NCBI GenBank assembly: GCA_029216955.1
Contig: JANAVB010006999.1
Span: 3,221,851 to 3,285,850 of the forward strand
Length of the DNA stretch: 64,000 nt
Reading direction: 5' to 3'
Source of the DNA: Iris pallida
Lineage: Eukaryota > Streptophyta > Magnoliopsida > Asparagales > Iridaceae
The notes under the pieces were generated by a model. That model did not search any database. It was not told where the DNA came from and was given only the letters and a program-made list of their open reading frames with translations. Position numbers and translations under genes: made by a program. The stretch's first letter is position 1. Each line of letters opens with the position of its first letter. Shown piece by piece: positions 12,346-24,548 of this stretch.

Positions 12346-13310
12346 GTACTGAACATGTAGCCCCTACACTAAGAACTGTCTCCCCCTCCCCATGATACTA
12401 TACATGTGTCGACTCTACAACACTGTTTAATCTCTAATAACTGCCAAGTCTTCTATATAATCTATTAACAGTTATATCCTAACGTGCGGCCTGTATGCAC
12501 CGATGTACGGTCGGTACGCAAGTCCGAAACTATATGCGACTCACAACTCACACACAATCCGTGGCACATCGTGACAGTTTATGAGATGCACAAAACATAC
12601 GGTGGTCCCTTAACTCTAAGCCAATTGCATAAAATATAATAATTTGCATATATATATATAATTTTGAAAGAACCACATAAAAAGCATGCATGGTATTGAG
12701 CAGGAAATTAAACAGTAAAGGTAAGGTGTCTTGCCTGGTGTTACGTCTGGTATGGTGCGATGATCCAACAAGTCCGATTTTGTCCACTAGTCGGGGTCAC
12801 TGTGTGAGGGTCCAAAATTTACGAGAAATAGAAACATGCAATCAGTCGGGATCAATGATGATAAATGAAGGAGATTTTGCGGGATAGCACACGATTTGTA
12901 GAAAGTATTTATAATAATTGAATACTAGATTTTTATCAAAATAATATTTTAAATAAATAAATATATACTTTAAAAAGTCAAAATCGTTTTTCAGCAAAAA
13001 TATGCTCGTAGATAGGAATAATATTTTGTTAGTTAAGATAATGTAGATAATTATTTGAAAATACTTTGAAAATTACTCTACAAATTGGAGACTACATTTT
13101 TCTTATCCAAAATACATAAGAATCTAAAAACTAAAAAGTAAATTTTTGTCAAAATAATTTGTAGGTTAACATCTACGTATAAAATACCATTAACTAATTT
13201 AATGGTAATTTCTCACGAATATAAAATATATCAATATACAATTTTATAGGAACATACTATTTGTAACTTATATAAAAATAAATATAATAATAATGATAAT
13301 AATAATAATT

Positions 13311-13345
<35 letters not shown>

Positions 13346-13538
13346 TATTATAATTATAATAACAAAATAATATTTAACAAATACTAATACTTATATTTTA
13401 ACAGAAGTAAATTTTTTTAATAATATTACACTTATAATAATTAATAATACTTACTCTTAATAATACTTAATTATTATAATACTTATAATAATTAATATAC
13501 TTACTCTTATCAGAATCTGCTAGAAGAAGAAGAAGAGA

Positions 13539-14225
13539 GTGGAGAGAGAGGGATTGGGAAAGTGTTACCGGAGAAGGAAGGACGCGGAGGGGCCAGGCGG
13601 CGCGGATCTCGCTGGCGCGGAGGCGGTGGCTGTCCCAGAGAGGCATGCGAGATCTGGCGGCCGAAGGAGGTCGAGAGGCGACCATCCCTGCGTGCGGTGG
13701 CGCGTATGCTGCGGCGGTGTGGTCCACGCGCGGAGGCGCTGGCCACGGGTGGCCTGGTGGAGGCGGGGCGCCTCGGGATTCGCGGGGGAGGATGCAGGAG
13801 ACGGAAGACGCCGGATGTGGCGGTGCTCAGAGGCGAACGACCAGGAGAGGAGCGCTGGCGAGAGGGTTTTCCGGTCGTAGCACGGAGAATGGCGGCTATA
13901 GAAAGTCGAAGTCGGCGGAGATCATCGGGGGCTTCGCTACGGGGAAGGCGTCGGCGGTGGCACGGCGATCCGCGGAGGAGAAGACGACACCGGTGGTCGA
14001 GCTGGGATCTGAAGGAGGAGGAGGAGCGCGGAGGTGCATGGCGGAGGGCGGTCGGCGCTCAGGCGGTCGGCCGGCGTGCTGGAAAGCACGGTCATGGGGG
14101 TTCGACCCGCCGACGGGCGCGACAAAGCACGGCGAAGGGGAGCGGCTCGCCACGGTGACACACGGATACGCAGCAAGGGGGTTCTCCGACGGACACGGTG
14201 AAGTAAGGGTGGTGGTGCTTTCAAT
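13539..14225. other. GC-rich island inside B LTR
   Basis: About 690 bases rich in CGG, GGCG and GGAGG in an otherwise very AT-rich LTR. Its twin is at 19912-20600. It lies downstream of the minus-strand TATA box, so it would be in the transcribed R/U5 part. ORFs up to ~200 codons exist on both strands but have no recognisable domain; a captured host fragment is possible. Confidence 0.6.
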
Positions 14226-14777
14226 TTAGGATTTTTGGGTTTTGGTTTGTCAGTGGTGTTAGTCGTCGTGGCGGGGCTGCCGCGGCAGTGGCCGCGGTGG
14301 TGGTGGTAGTGTACGGTTGGGGTGAGGATGACGATGGTGGTTGCATGAAGGGATTGGCCGAAAATGGTGGAGTTCGGGGTTGACAGGGATGCGGCTGTTG
14401 GTGGTCGCGGTTTTTTCGGCCGGTGGAGACGGGTTGGTCGAGGTGGCGGGATGAACCTGGTGGTCGGGTTGGGTTAGGATAGGGTTTTGGTGCTGGGTGA
14501 TGGCGAGAAAGCTGCTGATAGATACTTAGGCTTAGGGCTAGGGTTAGGCTTTGGTACGGTATCGGGATGAAATTGGCATGGCATTGGTTGTATCCGACAC
14601 GAGAAAGAGGATGTAGTGATGTGTCCGGGGGTGTCGGACACGATAAAAACAATGTAATTGTAAAAAAAATAATGGAAAGGAAAGATGGACACAGACACGG
14701 TACACATGATTGGCTATGGTGTTTGAGGAGTTTGTAGAATTTGTTGTGGATGAATAATGAATTGGAGGAGTACCTGC

Positions 14778-14787
14778 CTATTTATAG
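14778..14787 (-). promoter_or_regulatory. TATA box of LTR B1
   Basis: CTATAAATAG on the minus strand about 730 bases into the LTR in the element's sense direction. It is conserved at 21149-21158 in LTR B2, in the expected orientation. Confidence 0.65.
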
Positions 14788-15513
14788 GATGTGGGAATTC
14801 CCAATAAGATACGGATTAGGATTCATTTAAATCCCCTTTTTAAATAATTTAAATCCAAATCTAAATACAAATCCAATTTTAAATACAAATCAAATTTAAA
14901 TCTAATTAAATTCTTGGTTTAAAATTAATGGAATAAATCAAATTTTTAAATATTTAACTATTTAAATAAATCCAAAAATCAAATCAAGATTTAAATGGCC
15001 ACAATAACTTCGAAATATATTTTTCAAAATACCAATAATAATAATTTCAAAAATAATAAATATTTTTAAATATCTTTTTGAATAATAAAATATTAATATT
15101 AATAAATCTTGAAAATTATATTTTTATTTAAAATAGACTAATAAATAATTACGAAATATATATGTAGGTACAAAATGATGTTCTCATAATTATGCTTTTC
15201 TAGCATACAATAAAAATATTATTTATTATTAATAATTATGAGAAACGAAAGACTTTATAAATAAAATAACAAACTTGAAAAATTTTGGAACGATAACAAA
15301 ATAATTATTATGTATATTATTTTGAAACTTTAAAAATAGAAAAATGATATTTTCAAAAATACGTACGCTCGCACATAATCGCACTCGTCGAGCAATTTCG
15401 AAAAAAAAAATTTCGTGCGCGACGTAAAATACGACTACGCGACGTACAATAAAAAAATTTTAAATCAGTACTAAATTTAATAAAAAATTAGTAGAAAATT
15501 TAGGGGTTTTACA

Positions 15514-18080
15514 TCCTACCCAACTTAAAAGAATTTTGTCCTCAAAATTAAGAATTAGGAGGGGGTGAGAAGGTACAACGGTAGGTAGGGGGGTTTAAAG
15601 AAGTTTATATGATCGTAGTCTAGGTTGAGGATATGATTAAGAGACGATTGTAATCACTCTTAAATTCACGTGATTAGAAAGTCAAGATTGTAAATTTAGG
15701 GTCGAGGGAAAGGTCGGGTAGTTCAAGACAAAGATATAGTTACATTGGGTGGTAATGGTCATGGTGATAGGACAGTTAGAGGAAGTTCTAGTATAACGCC
15801 ATCGTCCTTCCAAAATAGGTGAAGGCGAAAGCAATATAGAGTTCGAAGGAGGCGTTATCGAATACGAATACGTGATTCAAAGACGATCGAATAATTTCAA
15901 AGAAATTGTCAAGGCAGTCGTGGATGGGATTATAGAGGGCAAGTTTAGCTTTGTCCCCATCCACGTAGGGCGATAGATAAAAGCGAACCAAAGTGCACTC
16001 GGTTGATCAGACCATCATGCACCGGTTCTAATTAGACAATATGTTAGTGGGAGCGACCCAATAAAACATATGTCGTGATCAAGCTTGATAAAGAATACGC
16101 TTGCAAAACTAGCTATTTTAGCATCATAGGTAATTAAAATAATAAGTAAAGGGTGATGATGAAAGAAATCAATTAGTCCAAGATCTTATAAAATCTAAGT
16201 TCCGCCTGAAATTTGGGCCTATGCAGTCGGCTTAGTTGACTAGATAAGTTAGGGTCTACTGAATTCTATGGTCCAAGTGAACCTATCAATGTGGTCTACA
16301 AAATGTTGGTTAGGTCGTGAGGTATTCTATTCAACTTACAAGAATTAAACTAATGGTGCGATAGGTCCAACAATCAAGATTTAAGCATGCAAGGAATTAA
16401 GTAGAACAAAATCATATATCGGGTCGAAAGAATTGAGTCGAGGTCGGGTCTCATCTATAATTAAAAAGTATATTGGTTTCACGGGAGGGATTAGAGTCCA
16501 GTTATTTCGACCCGAAAGTCGCAATATGAAATTAGAGTACAAGGGGACGTGTTTTAGTGGCACGTGATATACCTACATGAAGGTGGACTCGTGTAGGTCT
16601 TGTTTGTGAAATTTGTGGGTAGGAAAAGTCTAGTGTTGTGCTCCAAATATTAAAGTCACGGTAAAGGACACAAAAGAATTTAAAATAGAAAGTGGGAGTT
16701 CATGAGATAATGATTAACGCACAAAATAAATGACCAAGTTAAAGCATAAAATAAAGATAATTTGGATTCTAGTAGATCAAGGTAAAATAAGTTAGGAATA
16801 CAATTTCTAGAGATATGATAGCCACTTAGATGGAGTAGGATTAAGGAACAATCTAATCATTTCTCAAGTTTCAAATAATTAGATGGTCATGACAAAAGAT
16901 CTAGAATTGAGGGAAGGTCGAGTATGTCAAAAGATATGTTCATCGGTTTGGTCGATGACTAACTATACTTGTGTATATGCAATATCATAATCATAGGTGG
17001 CATGCAATCTAATGTACAATACTTCTATCACACTAGGTGACCTTCCTTGCTTCTTGGTCCTCTACCAATATGATCTAATCTAAATTTCATGTTCCTCGAA
17101 GTTCTCAATAAAATTTTCAAGATACTCTGCCACCATTACCTATTATATTAGACTGTCAATTTAATTGAAATCTATATTCAATCTCGAAATAGTCCTTGTA
17201 TATCGCAAAATAAACATGCTTTTTACCAAAATTTAAATATCCATAATAAAAAGGCCTTAAACTCGAAATTTAAATAACTCTATAAATCATAGATCATAGG
17301 ACAAAATTTGAAATTTGAATTTTTCCTTCAAAGTCGAGATCTTCCAAAAAAAATTAAAACTTTATTTTTTTTTCCATCATCTCTTCAAAATTTAAATAAA
17401 CTTATAACTCGTACGTGCAAATTTTAAACCTCAAGTTCTTTCCCTTCTAAACTTTCGTCTCTCTAGTCATCCACAAAATTAAAACTTTTTAAATAATTTC
17501 GAGATATCTACCGTAAATCAAGTGTCACCATATAAATCTCAAGATATTTCTCAAATTGGTTTTATATCCCTAATAAATCATAACTATTTTACAATTTCAA
17601 AATTCATAAAAAAATTTTGTTTTCTCGATCTAGCTATCCTCTTGTGTATACCACCTTGTAAAGTTAACATAAAATTTAACTATCCTTTTGATGGCCGCAA
17701 TATACTACTACCCAACTTGGAATAAACTAATCCTTAAGATCAAATTTCTAGGAAACATAAATACTTTTATAAACAAATAAGACCTTAATGCATACTAATT
17801 GTCAAGGTAATCCTTTTAGCCATGTGTTTGACCTATGAGCTTATACGAGTGTAGTCATTTTTCTAATTGTCACTAAGCACGAAACTAAGAATTTACGGTA
17901 GAAGGAGTCAAGCAAGATGCAAATCGAGGAGGACGAACGAGAGTTCAAAATTTGAAGTCAAGAAAGGATGCCAAGTAGGTGGATGAGATTCTAGACTCTA
18001 ATCTTATATTGCAGGCCCACTTCGGTACAGTTACGTAGCCAAAGTGACAAACTTGACCTGTATGGGCCACCACAAAAATA
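15514..18080 (-). other. Interior of element B, no coding capacity
   Basis: No gag or pol motif is visible on either strand. The left end (tcctacccaacttaaaagaattttgtcctc) is the polypurine side, resembling that of A and D; the right end holds the primer-like block at 18056-18072 (TGGTGGCCCATACAGGT on the minus strand). Short ORFs at 15788, 16381 and 17522 have no recognisable content. Confidence 0.8.
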
Positions 18081-19693
18081 TGTAACGGCCCAGTCCCAAA
18101 TACTTGAGACTAGATACGTATCATGCCAACTGTATACATACGAGTAAATAGACGGCTCGTACGTACACGTAAGCTGTAAATGTAGAAAGCCGAGACACTA
18201 AATCTCATCCACAAAGATAAATAATAATATAAAAGCAACTTTGAGTTTGTCATGTACACAACAGTTGGGTGGAGACAAAGTCCACTACCAACCAAATTAA
18301 ATATAGAAAAATATACAAGGAAAGAATTTAGCAAGCGAGAGCAAGTGACGAATCCAAGAGTAATCATCACGATGGAATAGAGCGCAAGTCATGGTCATAG
18401 CTAGTGCACCTGCAAGAAATCACGAAAACACACACCTGGGGAAAAATCAGGTCCTCAGAGGGATGTAACAAGACACATAATATCATGCCATAAACTGAAT
18501 AGTAAGAGCTCAATAGAAAGTACACATGCGTAAGGTTCCTAACCATTCTATGTGATATATACTATGAGAAGACAACGTTCTACGCAGGAGCTTAGGTGTT
18601 CAGCATAGATAGAGAGAGAGTAGTAGTAGGTAGCGCTCATAAGAGGCACTATCGACTATGGGCAGAAAGTAGCTCTCATACGAGAACTATCGGCCCCGGG
18701 GCAGTAAGTAGCGCTCATCCGAGACACTATCGTCCCAAATCTATGTGTGTACTGAACATGTAGCCCCTACGCTAATAACTATCTCCCCCCTCCCCATGAT
18801 ACTATACATGTGTCGACACCACGACACTGTTTAATCTCTAATAACTGCTGAGTCTTCTACATAATCTATTAACAGTTATATCCTAACGCACGGCCTGTAC
18901 GTAATGTACGGTCGGTACGCAAGTCCGAAACTATATGCGACTCACAAGTCGCACACAATCGGTGGCACATCGTGACAGTTTATGAGATGCACAAAACATA
19001 CGGTGGTCCCTTAACTCTAAGCCAATTGCATAAAATATAATAATTTGCATATATATATAATTTTGAAAGAACCACATAAAAAGCATGCATGGTATTGAAC
19101 AGAAAATTAAACAATAAAGGCAAGGTGTCTTGCCTGGTGTTACGCCTGGTATGGTGCGAAGATCCAACAAGTCCAATTTTGTCCACTAGTCGGGGTCACT
19201 GTGTGAGGGTCCGAAATTTACGAGAAACAGAAACATGCAATCAGTCGGGATCAATGATGATAAATGAAGGAGATTTTACGGGATAGCACACGATTTGTAG
19301 AAAGTATTTATAATAATTGAATACTAGATTTTTATCAAAATAATATTTTAAATAAATATATATATACTTTAAAAAGTCAAAATCGTTTTTTCAGCAAAAA
19401 TATGCTCATAGATAGGAACAATATTTTGTTAGTTAAGATAATGTAGATAATTTTTTGAAAATACTTTGAAAATTACTCTACAAATTGGAGACTACATTTT
19501 TCTTATCCAAAATACATAAGAATCTAAAAACTAAAAAGTAAATTTTTGTCAAAATAATTTGTAGGTTAACATCTACATATATAATACCATAAACTAATTT
19601 AATGGTAATTTCTCACGAATATAAAATATATCAATATATAATTTTATAGGAACATACTATTTGTAACTTATATAAAATAATATAATAATAATG

Positions 19694-19740
<47 letters not shown>

Positions 19741-19911
19741 ATAATATTTAACAAATACTAATACTTATATTTTAACAAAAGTAAAAAAAATTAATAATAT
19801 TACACTTATAATAATTAATAATACTTACTCTTAATAATACTTAATATTATAATACTTATAATAATTAATATACTTACTCTTATCAGAATCTGCCAGAAGA
19901 AGAAGAAGGGA

Positions 19912-20600
19912 GTGGAGAGAGAGGGATTGGGAAAGGGTTACCGAAGAAGGAAGGGCGCGGAGGGACCAGGCGGTGCGGATCTCGCCGGCGCGGAGGCGGT
20001 GGCTGTCCCAGAGAGGCGCGCAAGATCCGACGGCCGGAGGAGGTCGAGAGGCGACCATCCCTGCGCGCGGTGGCGCGTATGGCAGCGGTGGTGTTGTCCA
20101 CGCGCGGAGGCGCTGGCCACGGGTGGCCTGGTGGATGTGGGGCGCCTCGGGATTCGCGGGGGAGGACGCTGGAGACGGAAGACGCCGGATGTGGCGGTAC
20201 TCGACGGCGAACGGCCTGGAGAGGAGCACTGGCGAGAGGGTTTTCCGGTCGTAGCACGGAGAACGGCGGCTATGGGAAGTCGAAGTCGGCGGAGATCATC
20301 GGGGGCTTCGCTACGGGAAGGCGCCGGCGGTGGCGCGGCGATCCGCGGAGGAGAAGACGGCGCCGGTGGTCGAGCTGGGATCCGAAGGAGGAGAAGGAGC
20401 ACGGAGGTGCATGGCGGAGGGCGGTCGGCGCTCAGGCGGTCGGCCGGCGTGCTGGGAAGCACGGTCACGGGCTTTCGACCCACCGACGGGCGCGACAAAG
20501 CGCGACGAATGGGAGCGGATCGCCACGGTGACACGCGGATACGCAGCAAGGGGGTTCTCCAACGGACACGGTGAAGTAAGGGTGGTGGTGCTTTTAATTT
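19912..20600. other. GC-rich island, second copy
   Basis: Sister of 13539-14225 in LTR B2. The two copies differ by substitutions and indels that change the ORFs, arguing against protein conservation. Confidence 0.6.
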
Positions 20601-21148
20601 GGGATTTTTGGGTTTTGGTCTGTCGGTGGTATTGGTCGTCGTGGCGGGGCTGCTGCGGCAGTGGCCGCGGTGGTGGTGGTAGTGTACGGTTGGGGTGAGG
20701 ATGACGATGGTGGTTGCATGGAGGGATTGGCTGGAAATGGCGGAGGTCGGGGTTGACAGGGATGCGGCTGTTGGTGGTCGCAGTTTTTTCGGCCGGTGGA
20801 GACGGGTTGGTCGAGGTGGCGGGATGAACCTGGTGGTCGGGTTGGGTTAGGATAGGGTTTTGGTGCTGGGTGATGGCGAGAAAGCTGCTGATAGATACTT
20901 AGGCTTAGGGCTAGGGTTAGGCTTTGGTGGTGTCGGGATAAAATTGGCATGGCGTTGGTTGTATCCGACACGAGAAAGAGGACGTAGTGATGTGTCCGGG
21001 GGTGTTGGACACGATAAAAACAATATAATTGTAAAAAAAATAATATAAAGGAAAGATGGACACAGACACGGTACACATGATTGGCTATGGTGTTTGAGGA
21101 GTTTGTAGAATTTGTTGTGGATGAATAATGAATTGGAGGAGTACCTGC

Positions 21149-21158
21149 CTATTTATAG
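21149..21158 (-). promoter_or_regulatory. TATA box of LTR B2
   Basis: CTATAAATAG on the minus strand, identical in setting to that of LTR B1; expected to start the element's RNA near 21120. Confidence 0.65.
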
Positions 21159-21885
21159 GATGTGAGAATTCCCAATAAGATACGGATTAGGATTCATTTA
21201 AATCCCCTTTTTAAATAATTTAAATCCAAATCTAAATACAAATCCAATTTTAAATACAAATCAAATTTAAATCTAGTTAAATTCTTGGTTTAAAATTAAT
21301 GGGATAAATTAAATTTTCAAATATTTAACTATTTAAATAAATCCAAAAATCACATCAAGATTTAAATGGCCAAAATAACTTCCAAATATATTTTTCAAAA
21401 TACCAATAATATTAATTTTGAAAATAATAAATATTTTTAAATATCTTTTTGAATAATAAAATATTAATATTAATAAATCTCGAAAATTATATTTTTATTT
21501 AAAATAGACTAATAAATAATTACGAAATATATATGTAGGTATAAAATGATGTTCTCATAATTATGCTTTTCTAGCATACAATAAAAATATTATTTATTAT
21601 TAATAATTATGAGAAATGAAAGACTTAATAAATAAAATAACAAACTTGAAAAATTTTGGAACGATAACAAAATAATTATTATGTATATTATTTTGAAACT
21701 TTAAAAATAGAAAAATAATATTTTCAAAAATATGTACGCTCGCACATAATCGCACTCGTCGAGCAATTTCGAAAAATAAAATTTCGTGCGCGACGTAAAA
21801 TACGACTACGCGACGTACAATACAAAATTTTAAATCAGTACTAAATTTAATAAAAAAAATTAGTAGAAAATTTAGGGGTTTTACA

Positions 21886-24383
21886 ATATGCTACATTCAA
21901 GTCTCCTAGGGTCACACAGAACATCTAGGTCTCAATCATTCAAGCAAGAAAACATCAATTAATGAAAATATAAGATAAAGCAATATGGTGTCCCTGACGC
22001 TTCATCAAAATGATCAAGGGGATCTAGCTTTATAAGTTAGCTAGCCCAGAAAGTCATAGGTACAAAATTGTATTCAGCTGCAGTCTGATTTAATTACAAT
22101 TATGCAAAGACAAAATGTCTAGATTAGCCGGCTAAACAGATACCGGTGGCTAAATGCCTAGGACATAAGTAAAGATAGAAGAGTGGTGGAGAAGAAATCC
22201 ACTCGAGTCCCCCACCAGCCATGCTCCTATATGCACCATTGACGTCAGGGAAGAAGTTCGGATTCTCAGGCTCTGCTATGAGATCTGGCCAAACAAACCA
22301 GCGGGGTCAGCCCCGAAAGCAAGTACCACAAGGGAGCACAAAAGAGTGAGATAAAACCCAAGCACAAAATAATAATACTAGTAATAATAAAAGCCTCCGG
22401 TCGTAACCTCGGTCCACAGCCTGTCCAAGCACGATAGGTCAACCCAACAACCAAACAATGACATGGGTTGGACCACGCACCATGACAGTCCATGTCCCTC
22501 GGCTACTAACGGAAGTTACAAGGCACAGTCAAGTCATTTTTCAAGCGGCAATTCATTCATGCGGCTTTCTATATTTGGCAGAGTTATCTCCACGATACTG
22601 ATTAAAAGGAATCCTCAGATCGTGTCAACCCAGCAGGGCTAGCCAAACCATAAGACATATAACACATTGAATATGCACTAGTACCCCGGAGGGCTACCGC
22701 GCTAACATATATAACATATAGCTCGTAGAGGTCGGATATAGCCTTCCGCTATAGGCGAATAAAGCCATATCCGTGGCGGCCAACCTGACACGTCAGGACT
22801 GAACCTGGGGTGGCCAGTATGGCACGATCTCAGGATTCTTCCCACCCAATACATCTACCAAGTTAGTTGCCTAGTTAATCCCTAGGTTGTTCTCAGAGTT
22901 CACATGTCGTGGACACATATTCACTCCTCTAGATATCGTACTTTGTACGAGTACCCCAAAAAGGAATCTGTACTGGCTCCTGGAGTCATACATGTGTTTC
23001 CTCTTCTTGGTGTAATGTAACACACATCACATACCATGTCATTGCTACCGACCATTACTTATGTAAATGCTGGACTCTTGGAGGTACTGACAGGTATCAC
23101 GTAGGAACACTTAGCGCATAGGATAGCACCTCGGTGCTCACGTAGATTGTACCTCGGTACACACATAGGGATATCTAGCCATCACATAGGTAGTCAGATC
23201 AGAAATGAGGACTAATACACATAGGAACCTGCGGCTGAGGCTCGTGCGGCCAAGAAATAAAGTCCGCATGACTTTATGACGGCTCGAAAAAGCGGGCTCT
23301 TATGGCTGTTAAAGCTCATGCGGCCAACTGCCATGCACCGCGGCCAGAAGAACGAGCTCATGCGGCTGGATAATGCGGGATGCATGCGGCTCAGGATAGC
23401 AGGCATATGCGGCTAGAGAGTAAGCGGGGCGCATGCGGCCAAGAACCAACAAACATAAGTGACAAGGTTTATGCGGCTCAGGAAGAACCGGTCCATACGG
23501 CCAGGATGAACAGGTTCATGTGGCTCAAAAGCTTATGCGGTTGAAGCTGCCAGCGCCATGCGGCTGGGAAATGGTCAGGACGCATGCGGCTGAAGAAATT
23601 CCTATGGCAGCTATGCTTATGCGACTGAGATTTTCACATGCGGTTGTAATGCTTATGCGGCTAAGAATAGCTTATTTGGCTGCAATACTAATGCGGCTAG
23701 AAAACTTTATGCGGCTGAAGGAAAGCTTTATGCAGCCACCATTGCTTATGCGGCTGGATTGAGCATATGCGGCTGCAACTGTTCATCTTCCCTGTCAGAG
23801 CCAGCGTAGGAGAACCATGGTGAAACCCAACTATTGCTTCGGCCATAACTTCCTCCAAACAAGTCAAAATCTAACTTTCCAAGGTTAAAACCGTGTAGAA
23901 TCAAATTTCCTACAACATAGGACCATTGGTTTTCGAAAATAGCCAAGTTTGATAGATCAAAACCATGAAACCCTAGATTTTAGGAATTTAGATCTACATA
24001 AATCTAGCCATAAAAATCAGAATCTTCAAGAACTAAACTTGTAGAGAATGAAGAGAAGAATAATATATACAAATAATATCAAAGAAAAATTAAGAAGGAA
24101 AATTCACTAATCTCCACTTTTGAGTAAGTTGTACATGCCTGTGGAGTGGTGGTTGAGAGAAATAAATGGAGGAGTGAATGGGGAGAGAGAGTGAGGAAGA
24201 AATTATAAATAGGGGTTGGTTAATGAAAACCCTAATCCCTAATCTCTATCCATCCTACTAAAGGCAATCTTAAAAGCTACATGCAACCATTAATAAATAA
24301 TATACAGAATTATATACATGCTAAATACAGATACTGTATACAGAATTCTTAAAGAATACATATATCGGGATCGGGGAGTGACT
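21886..24383 (-). repeat. 3' LTR of C, right segment
   Basis: Matches 58876-61382 nearly throughout. The left part of this LTR is beyond element B and the window. The terminal base is T where the other LTR has A (GTGACT against GTGACA). It contains the AGCCGCAT array and no recognisable gene. Confidence 0.9.
23225..23775 (-). repeat. Dispersed ATGCGGCT (AGCCGCAT) array in C LTR
   Basis: About 25 copies of ATGCGGCT or one-base variants, spaced 15-35 bases apart with non-repetitive spacers. It is conserved in the other LTR at 60230-60775. On the element sense strand the motif is AGCCGCAT, near the ERF-binding GCC box AGCCGCC; that link is speculation. Confidence 0.8.
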
Positions 24384-24398
24384 TCCCTATCCTCCTTA
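24384..24398 (-). other. Polypurine tract of element C
   Basis: Minus strand AAGGAGGATAGGGA directly before the 3' LTR. Confidence 0.7.
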
Positions 24399-24548
24399 GA
24401 AAAATTTAGTCCTAGGAATTTTAGCCAAGACAAAGGTAGAGTTATTCGGGCAAGCAAGGTGCAATTACAATCTACGCTAACAACCCATCATTAGCAGTTA
24501 TCGATCATACATTTCAAAATAGTACAAAATAAATATGTAAGCAGATTA

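Larger units (their letters stand above)
11680..15513 (-). repeat. LTR B1
   Basis: Begins TGTAACACC and ends GGTTTTACA; matches 18081-21885 throughout. AT-rich flanks surround a GC-rich block at 13539-14225. A (AAT)n stretch lies at 13283-13345. No recognisable protein is encoded; the opposite-strand ORFs in the GC-rich block are low-complexity Arg/Pro/Gly products. Confidence 0.92.
11306..21885 (-). mobile_element. Element B: coding-free LTR retrotransposon, tandem form
   Basis: Two ~3.8 kb LTRs (11680-15513 and 18081-21885) flank a 2567-base interior without gag or pol. Left of the first LTR lies another 374 bases (11306-11679) that repeat the primer-site end of the interior (17707-18080), so the structure reads interior'-LTR-interior-LTR. 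It is minus strand by primer site and TATA orientation. It is inserted in the 3' LTR of C: ATATGCTAC at 21886 continues C sequence matching 58876. It resembles large retrotransposon derivatives (LARDs). Confidence 0.88.
18081..21885 (-). repeat. LTR B2 (5' LTR)
   Basis: 3805 bases, from TGTAACGGCC to GGTTTTACA, homologous throughout with LTR B1 with scattered substitutions and small indels. The next bases ATATG are the likely target duplication inside C's LTR; the other copy is outside the window. Confidence 0.93.

Noticed and set aside
13562..14229. Overlapping ORFs of ~200 codons in the GC-rich block of B
   Set aside because: Open on several frames of both strands because of base composition, Arg/Gly/Pro rich, and not preserved in the sister LTR.
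23225..23775. Satellite or CRISPR reading of the ATGCGGCT array
   Set aside because: Spacing is irregular, spacers are not uniform and it belongs to an LTR.
24203..24212. TTATAAATAG as TATA box of C LTR
   Set aside because: It is on the plus strand, against the element's orientation and close to the LTR's 5' edge; left unassigned.
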